The notes beneath the pieces are model-generated. The model was not told the DNA's origin, made no database searches, and worked only from the letters and a program-made list of their open reading frames with translations. From Ziziphus jujuba (Eukaryota; Streptophyta; Magnoliopsida; Rosales; Rhamnaceae): a stretch of 64,000 nt of DNA. Positions 49,804-61,041 of this stretch are shown here, piece after piece. The stretch is taken from positions 27,566,001-27,630,000 of the forward strand of contig NC_083382.1 of the NCBI RefSeq assembly GCF_031755915.1. The letters run 5' to 3'. Made by a program: the position numbers and the translations under genes. Position 1 is the stretch's first letter; every line of letters starts with the position of its first letter.

Positions 49804-52214
49804 GTCTAGTGCGTTTTAGAGAACTATAAATGCTAAATAAGGATAAAAAAAAAGAATAAAAAAAGAAGAAGGTTTTTTCAAATTTTATTTTTAGTTTTTG
49901 GTAATTGAAAAATGATGGGTTTGGTTGAATATTTGGTGGAGGGAAATAAGGAGGAAACGAAGGGAGTATGATATTTAGTTAAGAAAATAGACTTTGGGAC
50001 GGTGGGATTTTATGAGTTTTGTAGGAATTGAATGGTTGTTTGACATTGGACGAAAAAGAGGGTTGGATTTAAAGGGAAGTTGGTGCTGTTCTGGACATAT
50101 GAGAATTGCAAGGTATCCAACCAAAAGTTTCTTCTCTCTCTTTTTTTTTTTTTTAAAAAAAAGATTCTGAATGTGTCAAGGAAGGGATAAAATAATAAAT
50201 AAATAAAATAGACAAGATGGGGTTCTGTGAATGCTTCATTTTTTTGATGAATTCTGTGAATGCTTCATGTGTAAGGAAATTTGTGGCTTGGGGGTTTTGA
50301 TTTAATTGCTTTGGTGAAGTAAGTAAACTACTCGATTCACGCGTTTTTGCTTATCCTGATTTTAATTCATCATTCGAGAGCTCAAGGCTTACAGTTTCCG
50401 CGTTCAATTATTAAGCTTATATTTTAGTGACATAGAAAACCTGGAAGTTCAATTATTCCACCTAATGAAGTAGTACTCGTAAGGAGAAAAGGAATTTTGT
50501 TATTAAAATGTTTTTACGTGGCAAAATTTTTCTTGCTGTTCTAGTATTGACGTGGTGCCAATTACTTCCGAGGTTGGATTGAGAGCTTGGATCAGCCATC
50601 TAGATTCTAGAGCATCCTTTTTGCTTGAGTTGTAGCCTAATTGAAACTAAAATATACCAAAATCTCACATATTGTCTATACATTGAAAAGGGGTATATAT
50701 AGACGTAGAAACCTCATAAATAAGGAAACTTTTAATTGACAATTTCAATTGTATTTTATTTTTTAGTACCTCCAAACATATGCCAAGCTCTAATCATGAT
50801 GATTGGATTAGCAGAAATATAGCACATAACCCCAAGTCCTGGTTGAATTAAGCCCAAAGCTAAAATCCTCCTCTCTAATATGATAAATATAATAATAATA
50901 ATAAAAAAGAAAAAACATTTGCTGTGATGTAGGTCTAATTTCATCCTTAATAGCAAACAATGCATTGCTTAACAGAAGAGAAGCAGGAACAGAACAGTTG
51001 CTATTTTTATATTATTTCTTTTGGTTTGTTCTACTTTGCCCACTCTAATCTTACGTGTGAGGGTTTAGTGTGGGCTTAGCTAACTGAGGCCTGACGTTGT
51101 TGCAAGCCCAATCTGAATCCCAGTCCAAATCGCATGGGTTTGTACCGGCTCCAAACTGTTTCTTATATAGAGAGAGAGCGCGAAGAATTTTCCGTTTTGT
51201 AGATGATAAACGAAGCTACAAAGAGAAAGCAGCTAAAATATGTTGGGAATTGGATGACCAAAAAAAAAAGAAAAAAAATTAAAAGGAAAAAGCCAGATTT
51301 TTACTTCTTGACATTCTCGAGGTTTGGTTTTTCTTTCTCCCATCTGGGTTCTTGCATTGCCTTCGTAATTCTTTTCTTGTATGCGAAGTTTGAGCTTTTT
51401 CCCCATCTGGGTGGTTGCAAATTTGTGCATGTTTTATTGAAATCAACTGATTTAGATCATAATGAGATCTTAATGAATTGGGAAGATTGATTTTCTTCTT
51501 TGGAAATTTATTCTGTTGCCAAATACATATATCCTGGCTATACTACTGCTATTGTCTATGTGGTTTTGTTACACCAACCATTTTCATACTAGTTAATCTT
51601 CTCAGTATTATGTTTCGCTAACAATGTGTTTGATGAAAGTTTAGTTCTTGCCTGAGTTCAATGCATTTATAAGGTGGTGTTGTGAAGCTGAATTATTAAA
51701 CAAAAAAATTGGTTAAATGTGCTTTGGTGTGTTAAAAAAGGGATGATCAATAGCTGGAGCTTCACTTTGTAGTTTTAAGGGTGTTTTTTTTTTTTTTTTT
51801 TTTAATTTTTTTTGGGGTAAAAAGTTTGTGGTTGAAATGATACACTGCTTTGTGCTTTTCAGTCAAGAGGGTTTCCAAACTTTTATATGTTGGTGCTTTC
51901 AGTTCTCCCGATTTATAGTTTCCATCGATGCTATTGTGACCAGGACCCATTAGGGAGGTGACCGTGGGAAGGAAATGCTGCACGAATCATATTTACTTTG
52001 GAGGAAGTTAAAGAGGTGAGTAATAAGTTTCAAAACTGAATTCAGTTGCTGTTCTGCTATAGCATATTACATGAAATGTATGAAATCATATTTTATAATC
52101 AGTTTATTAAGTAATACTAATGTTAGTTGCTCTTAGACAGATTCTATCTTGTATTACAAAACAATAAATGTAGACCTGAAGTGAAATAGTTCATTTTTCA
52201 GAACTATAAATAAA
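49804..52214. other. Intergenic DNA with GH81 copy-2 promoter and a possible non-coding transcript
   Basis: Upstream of copy 2, 50081-50123 matches 55654-55700 upstream of copy 3 (core ATTGCAAGGTATCCAA), a shared promoter block. From about 51090 to 52020 the plus strand shows weak gene-like signs: TTATATAGAGAG at 51163, an ATG at 51203 with a Lys-rich 95-codon frame, and a GAG|GTGAGT donor-like site near 52015. All frames through the GC-richer part near 51910-52010 contain stops, so a protein gene is not supported. Confidence 0.45.
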
Positions 52215-52765
52215 TAATTCATTTTTTTCCTCTCTATCAAAGCTCTTCTAAAACACATCCCTTCTAAGGTAAATGTACTACTACACTTGCTGAATCACTC
52301 ACAAGCAAATGGCCAATTTAATGAAAAACATACACAAAGCTCATAATTTCTGTGCAAACATTGTTTTTTTCCAACCAAAACTAGGTGTAAATGGCTAATT
52401 ACTTGAAAAATGATAACCAGCGTCACCTGCCTCCTCTACTGCACAGGTTCTCCAAATGCTTTAGAAGTTTCAGACTGAATCAAGTTACCTAGTGTAACCT
52501 TATCAACCATCAACCAGTTCAGAAACAAAAATTTTCCAAGGAGATCTTTTTGAGAAGAAAATCAGATCTACCAGAGAAAAATGTGCAAACTGATCAACTA
52601 TCACCCAAATTGACAAGCACATTAACACAATGCGCACCGAGAATAATACACGCAAGCCATGAACTCAAGCAAGTCACAAAGGCTTGCTATACTGTCTTAC
52701 ACACATTAGAATTTGAATTTCACCATGTTTATCAGAAAGGTTCTTTCGCAGAAATAGGAAAAAGT
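52215..52765 (-). pseudogene. Likely decayed copy of the PERK 5' region
   Basis: Several blocks match the PERK leader region in order: 52280-52320 with 35268-35312 (GAATCAC then GAGCAAAT or AAGCAAAT and CCAATT), 52555-52615 with 35590-35650 (CAGATCTACCA, AATGTGCAAA, ATCACC, GACAA), and 52735-52760 with 35830-35855 (AAAGGTTCTTTCGCAGAAAT against AAAGCTTCTTCGCAGAAAAT). The match stops near the position of the PERK start codon; no kinase or Pro-rich coding sequence follows. It joins directly to the 3' flank of GH81 copy 3. Confidence 0.5.
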
Positions 52766-53172
52766 TATTCTGAAGATATGCAAGCATAATGTTCTTTCTT
52801 CCTATAGAACGCATGTATTATTCATTCATCCATACAAACATAAAAAAGGGTATAAAAATACTAGTTTTAGAATCTCGTAGTAATTGCTCAAGCACAATAT
52901 TCCCCAGGTTAAAATCAAATCAGACAAGCTAAAGTTCTATAGATGACAGATCAGTAAAAATACAGAGGTACTTCCAAATGCAAATGAAAATAATCAACAC
53001 GAAAAATCCATATGGTAAATTATGATTGCCCACATTTTTATAATGGGTTGTCAAATTACTCTAGCTCAAACTATGAACGAATTCATTGTTATACTTTATC
53101 CCAATTTCCCCCATTACAATGAAACCCTATTTTTTTTTTCCTCTGAGAACAATCGAACCAAATTCCGTGAAA
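52766..53172. other. 3' flank of GH81 copy 3
   Basis: The stretch from about 52790 matches the 3' flanks of copies 1 and 2 (TTCTTTCTTCCTATAGAAC, then a TCAAATCAGACAAGCTAAAG block and CCAAATGCAAATGA). It is probably the 3' UTR. Confidence 0.6.
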
Positions 53173-55206
53173 TTAGTGGTCAAACCAACAACGTTTCCGT
53201 TTCTCTCCTTCCTTATTTCTACTATGAATCCACCATAACAGGTTAGAGAGCGAGTTTCCATCATCATGACTTGCCAAAGATCTAATGTTCTTCAAAGCAC
53301 CATCATTGTCATAAATCCCTTCCATGGCATAGAGGAAGCCTTTCCACCCTTCTGCAACTCCGTCTCTTTTCAAAGCCGGGTATGTCCAATTCACAAGGTC
53401 CTTGACATAATCAACATCAGGGAAGACAACCTCAGTGATAGGCAACAGAGGAAGCACCTGAATTCCAAGCCTACATTCTCTCCACTCTGGAGGTGCAAAC
53501 CAAAGGGCAGTGTCCCTTTTGGTCGACCAAAGAACACCAACCACCCTATTATCCTTAGTAAACTCTTCCCCGTACAATTTATCTCCCTCTCTTACATGCC
53601 ACCACGTTTGAGCTGACAGAATCTCCAAAGTTGCAACCATCGATGCAAAGGCTGTAAGATGGGTGTCTCGATAGGCTATACCCATCAAGGCTGCTGCGTA
53701 ATAAGCATTTATTGCTTCACTCGTGCTTTCTTGGTTCCTCCCACTTGGAAATACAGTAAGCCCTGCAGCCCATGAATGCAGCTGATAGAAATCAAAGTTT
53801 CTCACGCGTGGATATGTTTGATTTGGCTGCTTGCCAAAATTCAAATAATCTTCCACCAGCGAATAAGCTTGAGGCCTGTACTTCCTCCCCCATGCTGGGT
53901 CAAGTTTTGCAAGCACTGCCATGGAATAGATAAAGTAGCCAAGATGAAAATGGTGATCATTATATATTCCAAACCCGAAATCTGCAGCGGTATCCACTGC
54001 TCCCATTTTAGTAACGATGCCACCCCATTTGTGTTCATACAGAAAACCATTCCCTTGGAAAGTTCCATTCAACCATGGCTCAATATTATCCTTCAAGAAC
54101 TTTTTGACAGTGGGAATTACCTCAGGGAAAGAGACTTCCTCAGCAATTAGCGCGAACCTCGCCGCTCTTGCTATCAATTTCCCGTAGAAATACGAAGAAG
54201 TTGTGGCCATTGATGTGGAATTCAGAGCCCCAACATCCTTACGTAAAGCTGAGATAATCTCAGCATGTGATTCCTCTTTGATGCCATTAATGGAGTGCCA
54301 AGTTACTGGACCAGGAGTAGTTTTCAGTACCCAAGAATCGCCAACAACACCGACAAGATCACCATCAATGCTTTTGTACTTGAAGTCCTTCAAAATAGTA
54401 ACATCACGATCATCCTTGGAGATAAGTCTGAGATGAAGAGGGTGAGCCAGCATAAGCAGATCACCGTTTCCCTTTTTCTGCCATCTGTATTCCAAAGAGA
54501 ATGGCTTTTTGAATGCAGCTTCTCCTGAAACAGGGTAGCGATTGCTGAATCTGTCAAGGATTTTCTCATGTTTTGAATTTGAATCTGGCTTTATGGCAAT
54601 ACGGATGGTACCAGAAAAGGCATCAGAAACTAATTTAGTAGAACTATGAGCAAAGCTGACGGATGAGGATGCATATATAAGCCATGTCTGGTTGTTTTTA
54701 AGCTTGACTGTATGCTTCTTCCTCGAATTACTTGAAAAAATCGAGAGGATTGAATTGCCGGTTGAGATTGAAACCTGAGTTTCATCTGAGACAGAAAAGG
54801 TAATATAGGGACTTCCCCTAACCAGAAAAAATCTAAGATTTGATGAGGGAAAGTCCACAGTGACACTGAGATCATCATAGGAAGAAACTATATGGCTTTT
54901 CTGCGAATCGGGGTTCGTATTATTTGAAGCAGAGATTGTAAGATCAGGTACCAAAATATAATATATTAAAGAAGCATTCAATAAGAATGATGGGAAAGAG
55001 ACAGAAAGAGAGGAATTTGTGGACTTAACGACGTAAGGGTGGACATACTCAGGCTGATCACCATTACCGATGACAAAGTTCTGGTAAAAAGCGTTTGTTG
55101 GAAGTGGGTTTGAGAGAAGGTTGGAGGAGAAGAAGAGTGAAGGATCAGGGAGGACTGTGGATTGAACTTGAGGGAAGAGGAAAGGAGTTGGTGGTGGCGG
55201 TGACAT
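53173..55206 (-). CDS. GH81 endo-1,3-beta-glucanase / beta-glucan-binding-type protein, copy 3, 677 aa
   Basis: An intronless frame from ATG 55206, starting MSPPPPTPFLFPQVQSTVLP, with no basic N-terminal extension; a poly(T) tract (poly(A) on the sense strand) lies just upstream. The YNDHHFHLGY motif is near residue 414 and NQESTSE near 487-493, both intact. It is the most diverged copy around the active site: it reads GLTVFPSGRNQESTSEAINA where copies 1 and 2 have TEFADGRN or NEFADGRN, and FASMVATLEILSAQTWW where the others have ATGSILAALEIQAAQ. This may reflect a shifted substrate preference, which is only a suggestion. Confidence 0.93.
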   Translation of the reverse strand: MSPPPPTPFLFPQVQSTVLPDPSLFFSSNLLSNPLPTNAFYQNFVIGNGDQPEYVHPYVVKSTNSSLSVSFPSFLLNASLIYYILVPDLTISASNNTNPDSQKSHIVSSYDDLSVTVDFPSSNLRFFLVRGSPYITFSVSDETQVSISTGNSILSIFSSNSRKKHTVKLKNNQTWLIYASSSVSFAHSSTKLVSDAFSGTIRIAIKPDSNSKHEKILDRFSNRYPVSGEAAFKKPFSLEYRWQKKGNGDLLMLAHPLHLRLISKDDRDVTILKDFKYKSIDGDLVGVVGDSWVLKTTPGPVTWHSINGIKEESHAEIISALRKDVGALNSTSMATTSSYFYGKLIARAARFALIAEEVSFPEVIPTVKKFLKDNIEPWLNGTFQGNGFLYEHKWGGIVTKMGAVDTAADFGFGIYNDHHFHLGYFIYSMAVLAKLDPAWGRKYRPQAYSLVEDYLNFGKQPNQTYPRVRNFDFYQLHSWAAGLTVFPSGRNQESTSEAINAYYAAALMGIAYRDTHLTAFASMVATLEILSAQTWWHVREGDKLYGEEFTKDNRVVGVLWSTKRDTALWFAPPEWRECRLGIQVLPLLPITEVVFPDVDYVKDLVNWTYPALKRDGVAEGWKGFLYAMEGIYDNDGALKNIRSLASHDDGNSLSNLLWWIHSRNKEGEKRKRCWFDH

Positions 55207-56766
55207 GGTGATGAAGAAGAATTCGATGGAGATTTTTTTTTTTTTTTTTTTTTTTTGGTTTTGTTTTTTGGGAAGATTTTATGAGAGGCTTTTAAAGTTT
55301 TGACATTTTCTTTGCAAAACGTTTAAGATCTGCTGCAAAGAATTAAATGCCCATAATCTAAGAAAACAAAAAAAACAAAAAAAAAGGTAAGGAAAGTTTA
55401 AGACTTGAGTAATTGTACGAATTGTTTTGGGATCTGGCAGCTGGAAAGTATGAAAAAAAGGAAAGTATATTAGATTTTGGTTGCCAAAATTGACCCAGAA
55501 CTCTTTCGCTTTCAGTTTGGAAGATGAAGTTTTCTGCAACTATATTTGACATTTATAGAAGACAGCTTGATTTGAAAGCAAGATTTTTTCGGGTTTTCCT
55601 ATTGTTTATTTCTCAGCTGTGGATTAAACAGCTGAGAAAAAACAAAACCCGGTCGGTGCTTTTCTTGGTATCTGAGAGGATTGCAAGGTATCCAAGCCAA
55701 GAGCAAGTTTATATTTCTTTGGAATGTGAATGTCTGAAAGGAAAGGATATAATTAAACCAAGGACAGAAGAAGGATCAACACCTGCTTTATGCTCAGTGG
55801 CTGAACGGCCAACTCTTTACTCCTCCTATTCTTTTTCCTTTCTCTTGGCTTTCGAAAAGATTCTAACATTAATTACAAAGAAAAGACTCCACTTCAAAAA
55901 AGTTGTCCTTTTTTTTTTTTTTAAAATAAAAAAAAAAGGAAAAACAAAAAGAAAAAAGAACCAAGTAAATTGGCTTTCTTGTTGCAAGCCTATTAAAGTT
56001 ATTGATTTCATATGACAAAAAAGAAAAAAATTGTAATTTTTGAAGTAAATAAGTTTTTTTTTTCGGTTGCCTTTTACTTTGAAGTTTTAATGACTCGAGT
56101 TGTTTCTACTTGCCGACATGTATCAAACTTTACAAAGTGAGATATTATAAATAAGGAGGTTACTTAGGCAAATGGGTTTTGGGTCAACTTGCTTGGTGGC
56201 TTTCAAATTCTTAAAAAGATCAACTTTTTTACAAACAATGGGGTTGGCTAGAGTGTAGTGTCGTCCACACGTTTTTGTTTGTTTTGGAGATAAATTGATA
56301 GAGAATGGAGATTTATTAACCACAAGAAACACAAAGAAATTTTAGTTTACTAATGGTCCAGCTCACTTGATTTTGATACACATTTTTGGACTCTTGGATT
56401 TCTTTTCAGGAATCCCTAAAAGTATTTTAAATCTCTTCTTTTTGCTATTATTTTATTTATTTTAGAGGCACCTGATTTTAAATTGGGTTCCAATCAATTT
56501 TAATGTTGAAACATTAATCATCATATGTATTGTTAATATAGGATGGAGTCAGTTGGCTTAATAAATTGAAATAAATAAAAAAAAAATTGAAACAAATTAA
56601 ATACTCATATTATTCTTTTGATTTGATTTCTCAGGTGATTATTAACTTGGGCGGTCACAAATGGCGTATACAAACTACAGTTTTTTGTTTCATTGTTAAA
56701 TAATGGCGAAGCCACCAATAATAAGGCCCAATAGAAAAGCCCAGATACGTTACTGGGCCACTCAAT
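55207..56766. other. Promoter of GH81 copy 3 and LINE target DNA
   Basis: Contains the promoter block shared with copy 2 (55654-55700) and long A/T runs. The 163-codon frame at 55524-56015 crosses this conserved non-coding block and ends in Lys-rich low complexity, so I do not call it a gene. The rest holds nothing recognisable. Confidence 0.55.
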
Positions 56767-56784
56767 AAAAAGCCCAACTACGTT
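56767..56784. repeat. Target-site duplication, 3' side of the LINE
   Basis: AAAAAGCCCAACTACGTT, differing at one base from the copy at 62419-62436. The LINE's poly(A) tail (poly(T) on this strand) begins immediately after it. Confidence 0.9.
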
Positions 56785-56834
56785 TTTTTTTTTTTCTTTT
56801 TTGTTTTTTTGGATAAAACAGGGAAATTTATTAA

Positions 56835-59800
56835 TTAAAAGTCAAGATTACAAACATCAGCTTGAAGAATATTACTAAGCCACGTCGGGCCAACCTCAAG
56901 CCAGGACTCATAAACAGACAAACCTGTTGCATAGTTTGCTAAACTGTGCGCTACAGCATTAGTTTCCCTGTGGTTGAATAAACACACCGGATTCTCAAAA
57001 GTGGAAAGCAAATTTTTAATTTCTTCCACTAAAAAACAGGAGGGATCCAACAGAGCTCCACTATTTTCCAAATTGACCAGACGAACAGCAGTGAGACAGT
57101 CAGACACAATTTCAACATGGTTAAACCCAGCCTCCCTGCAAAAAAGTAAAGCCTCACGAATGGCAGTAAGTTCTGCATGAAGAACTGACCAGGATCGACC
57201 ATAAGGTTTCGCCAAAGCCCCCATAAGTTCCCCTGAAGCATTCCTGACCACAACACCTATTCCAACCTGAGGAATACCCTTTTTGATGGAAGCATCAACA
57301 TTAACTTTAAGTCGTTCTCCACTTGGGGGAGACCAAGACAGTGTCTCGCGTGGTTGTCTTCTCTCAACTGAAGCTTCCATCGCATTCTTATATTCATCCT
57401 GTAAACATGTGATAGAATCTAGAAGCACAGCATCACTTTTAACAAAATTACCATGTAAATGGGCATTCCTTCGATTCCATAGACACCAGCAAGTCCAAGC
57501 AAATGTTTCATCTTGATGAACCGGTAGATTTGTGAATATCCAGCTGTAAAGTGTTGTGAAACTATCATAAACGCCACCCTTCAGCTGATGATAGAAATCT
57601 AACTTTCTCCAAATCCTAGACACACTTGCACAACCCCATAAAGCATGCAACTCAGTTTCAATTCCAGACACACAAATGGGACATGTGTTATTGTTAGAAA
57701 TGTGTCGTGAATATAACAAGAAGAAACAAGGAATCGCATGATTATAGCAACGCTAGAGAAATATTTTTACTTTATTAGGGACATTTAATCTCCACATAGA
57801 GTGCCACCAATGCAAAGCCCGTGGATCGCTAGGACCATTAATAGCAGTATTCTCATTCAGCTTCTTGGCTTCCTAATAACCTGTTTTAACATTGTAAACA
57901 CCATTTACATTATATTTCCATCCAAAACGATCCAAGCGATCCAAACCACCAATAGGTATATTCTGGATTAAGCTTGCCTCATCCGAGTTGAAAACTGAAT
58001 GAAGTAAAGTGATATTCTAGCCACCAGAAACTGTTAACAGACTTGCTACACATGTGTTCTCATCTAGAACCCGAGGAGAGAGGACATGAGAAGCCCCTAA
58101 TCGAGGCAGCCAGGGGTCCTTGTAAATACGAATAGACTGCCCATTGCCAACACGCCAAATACCACCACTTTCAAGTACTTTTCTGCCCCAACAAATGCTT
58201 CTCCAAGTATGTGAAGGTTGAGAACCCAATTTTGCTTCCCACAAAGAACATGTTGGAAAATATTTAGCCTTAAACACTCTAGAAACCAAGGAGTTTGGAA
58301 ATCTAATCATTTTCCAGCATTGGTTTGCTAGTAAAGCCCTATTAAACTCTTCAAGAGATCTGAGTCCTAAACCTCCCATTGCCTTTGGTTAAGTTTCAAC
58401 CAGCTTGTCCATGCCACCCCTCTTCGACCTCCAAATGAACCCCACCAGAAAAGGTTCATAAGACTAGTTAGTTCAGCAACCAGCTTCTTAGGCAACCTAA
58501 AACAACTCATAGTATAGATGGGAATGGCCTGTGCAACTGCCTTAATAAGGATCTCCTTTCCTCCTCGTGAAAGTAATTTTCCATTCCATTCCTGTAACTT
58601 ATGCCAGACCCTATTTTTTATTGATTGAAATAGTTCTTTCTTCCTTCTACCAACAAATGAAGGCATGCCAAGGTACCTGTTGTGTCCTCCATTACCGTGA
58701 ATCTGAAAAGATTGCAAGATAAGCTCTCTAGTAGAATGTGAAATGTTAGGACCAAAAGTAATTGCAGATTTTTCCAAATTTATCTTTTGGCCCGAAGCAT
58801 CCTCATATTGCCGAAGAATCTGTAGAATAATGTGGCAGTCATGTTGTGTTGCTCGAGAAAATAGCAAGGTGTCATCCGCAAAAAATAAATGAGAAATTGC
58901 AGGGGCAGTAGGCGCGACAGACAATCCACAAAGAGCGGAGGTAGACATTGCTTTTCTAAGTAAAGCCGACAGTCCTTCAGAACATAGTAAGAACAGGTAA
59001 GGAGATAATGGATCACCTTGACGTAAACCCCTTTAGGCCTAAAAGAACCTGTTGCCCTGCAAAGATATTGTAAAAATCTTTTTACAATCCAGTTTCAAGG
59101 TTTTAAAAGATCTCTCAAAAATAAAATATCCACATCCATTTATAAGGAGTGTTTCGTTTTCCTTTCCAACCACCGATGTGGGACTTCACACATTTCATCA
59201 CTAAATTAATCTAGTTTTGGGCAAATCCCATCTCTTGCATCATCCAACTTAGAAAATTCCATTCGACTCTGTCATAGGCCTTACTCATGTCCAATTTAAT
59301 GGCCATTAAACCTTCTGTTGTCTGCTTTTTTTGAACAATCATATGCATATGTTCAAAGGCTACCAAGATGTTGTCTGTGATTTGCCGGCCAGGGACAAAA
59401 GCACTCTGTTCTTCTGATATAATGTAAGGTAATAAGTGTTTAAGTCTATTAACAATCGTTTTGGAGATAATTTTGTAAATGACGGTGCATAAGCTAATAG
59501 GGCGAAAGTCAGAAACATTTATAGGTTCATTAATTTTCGGAACTAAAGCAATGAGAGTATGATTGATATCCTCCATGCACCCCCATTATTCAGTACCCGC
59601 AAGCAAGCAGTAGACAATTTATCACCCAATATTGACCAATATTTTTGGAAGAAAAGTGCTGGAAGGCCATCATGACCTGGTGCTTTTGTGGGATGCATTT
59701 GAAATAGACTACTTTTGATTTCAGCAGCAGTAAAAGGTTTGGATAGAGTGCGATTCATATCTTTCGTAACTCTCCCTCTAACACCACAACTAAGGTCCCA

Positions 59801-61041
59801 ATCAGTTGTGGTCCCCAAGGAAGTAAATAGTGTCTTGAAATAATTGAAAATAATCCCATGAATAGAGTTAGAATCCGTGACCCATTGATCATTTGAACCC
59901 ATGATCCCATGTATTGCGTTTTTCCTTCTTCGAGTATTTGCATAGCTATGGAAAAAATGGGTGTTTCGACCTCCATTACGTAGCCAAGATACCCGAGAGC
60001 GTTGTTTCCATTTTTTTTTCTTCTTTATCTAACAGACAATTAATTTCCCGTTCAACGCTGCGAAGATGTCTAATACTTTGCTCAGTAGGGGCCTTAGATT
60101 GAAGAACATATAAGATTAGCTGACAATGCTTAAGACGAGTTTTGATGTGATTAAAATTGTACTTATCCCACCTCATTAGTCTTCTACCACACGTGGACAT
60201 TCCTTTAGAGATCGACTTCATTTACACAGTTTCACTATCAAAAGAGTTCCAGACCTCCTCAATTATTGCATGACACTCTTCCTCCCCTGTCCACACCCTT
60301 CAAAGTGAAATCTTTTTCGGAAACAGGTTATGTGTGTTGGGGCATCTTCCAGTGATAAAAGGAGAGCTTGATGATCAGATACAGAGTAGGAATATGATGT
60401 ACTAGGGCATGTGGAAAAAGAAGCTGTCCATTCATGGAAACAAAACATCTGTCAAGTTGCTCCTTTACGTTTGCTTCTCCCACTCTTCCATTAGATCATG
60501 TGAATTTATACCCAGAGAAAGGAAATGGCCTGAGTAAACAGTTGTCCACCACTGCCGTAAAGTGATCAATAAGATATTGCGCACGTGGTTGTCCACCTAC
60601 TTTGTCAGAATGTGATAGGATTTCATTAATATCTCCAATAACATACCAGCCCAAATCAAACAGAGAACTTAACCTTTCAAGTAATTGCCAGGAAAAATGC
60701 CTCATGGACATATCGGGGTTCCCATAGAAACCAGTTAAGCGAAACAAACCTTTGTTGGTATGATTAACCAAAGAATCTATATGACCAGCATATTAAGATG
60801 AAATAGAAACTTGAACACCAGATTTCCAAAGAAGAGCCAAACCACCACTCAAACCTATATGTGCAACACCAAAACAACCTGACATTTTGCATTTAACCCA
60901 AAAAAACTCAAGTTGACGAGCAGAGAATTTTGTTTCCATAATGAAAACAATGTCGGGGTCTTTATCTCTGAGCATTTGAATAAATGCTCTGAATGTCCGA
61001 GGATTCCCCAAACCTCGGACATTCCAACTGAGAATTTTCAT
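56835..61041 (-). pseudogene. LINE ORF2: endonuclease, reverse transcriptase, RNase H (broken)
   Basis: ATG at 61041 overlaps the ORF1 stop as ATGA. The endonuclease starts MKILSWNVRGLG with METK following (61041-60793). After stops and frameshifts the reverse transcriptase appears at about 59902-59211 (FRPISLCTVIYKI, KAYDRVEW), is interrupted by a small insertion near 59067-59186, and resumes with LRQGDPLSPYLF (near 59000) and the catalytic FADD box (58948-58367). The zf-RVT segment (CPICVSGIETELHALWGC) and RNase H (VNVDAS, HAELTAIREAL, VSDC, TNAVAHSLA) lie at 57719-56835. Several frameshifts, for example near 58380 and between 57720 and 58016, make it non-functional. Confidence 0.9.
59067..59186 (-). 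repeat. Small insertion in the LINE with an snRNA-promoter-like USE and TATA
   Basis: Reverse-transcriptase coding sequence reads ...LVMKCVKS up to about 59186 and resumes near 59060; between them lie about 115 extra bases. This insert starts on the minus strand with AGTCCCACATCGG (59185-59173), which contains the plant snRNA upstream sequence element RTCCCACATCG. A TATA motif (TATAAAT, 59144-59138) follows 28 bases on. The TTTTAAAACCTTGA stretch further in also occurs, as I recall, in a widespread plant intergenic repeat. Its far end is a perfect 10-bp inverted repeat (59067-59076 and 59079-59088). Confidence 0.6.

Noticed and set aside
55524..56015. 163-codon plus-strand frame upstream of GH81 copy 3
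   Set aside because: It runs through a non-coding block shared with the copy 2 upstream region and ends in Lys-rich low complexity; no domain is seen.
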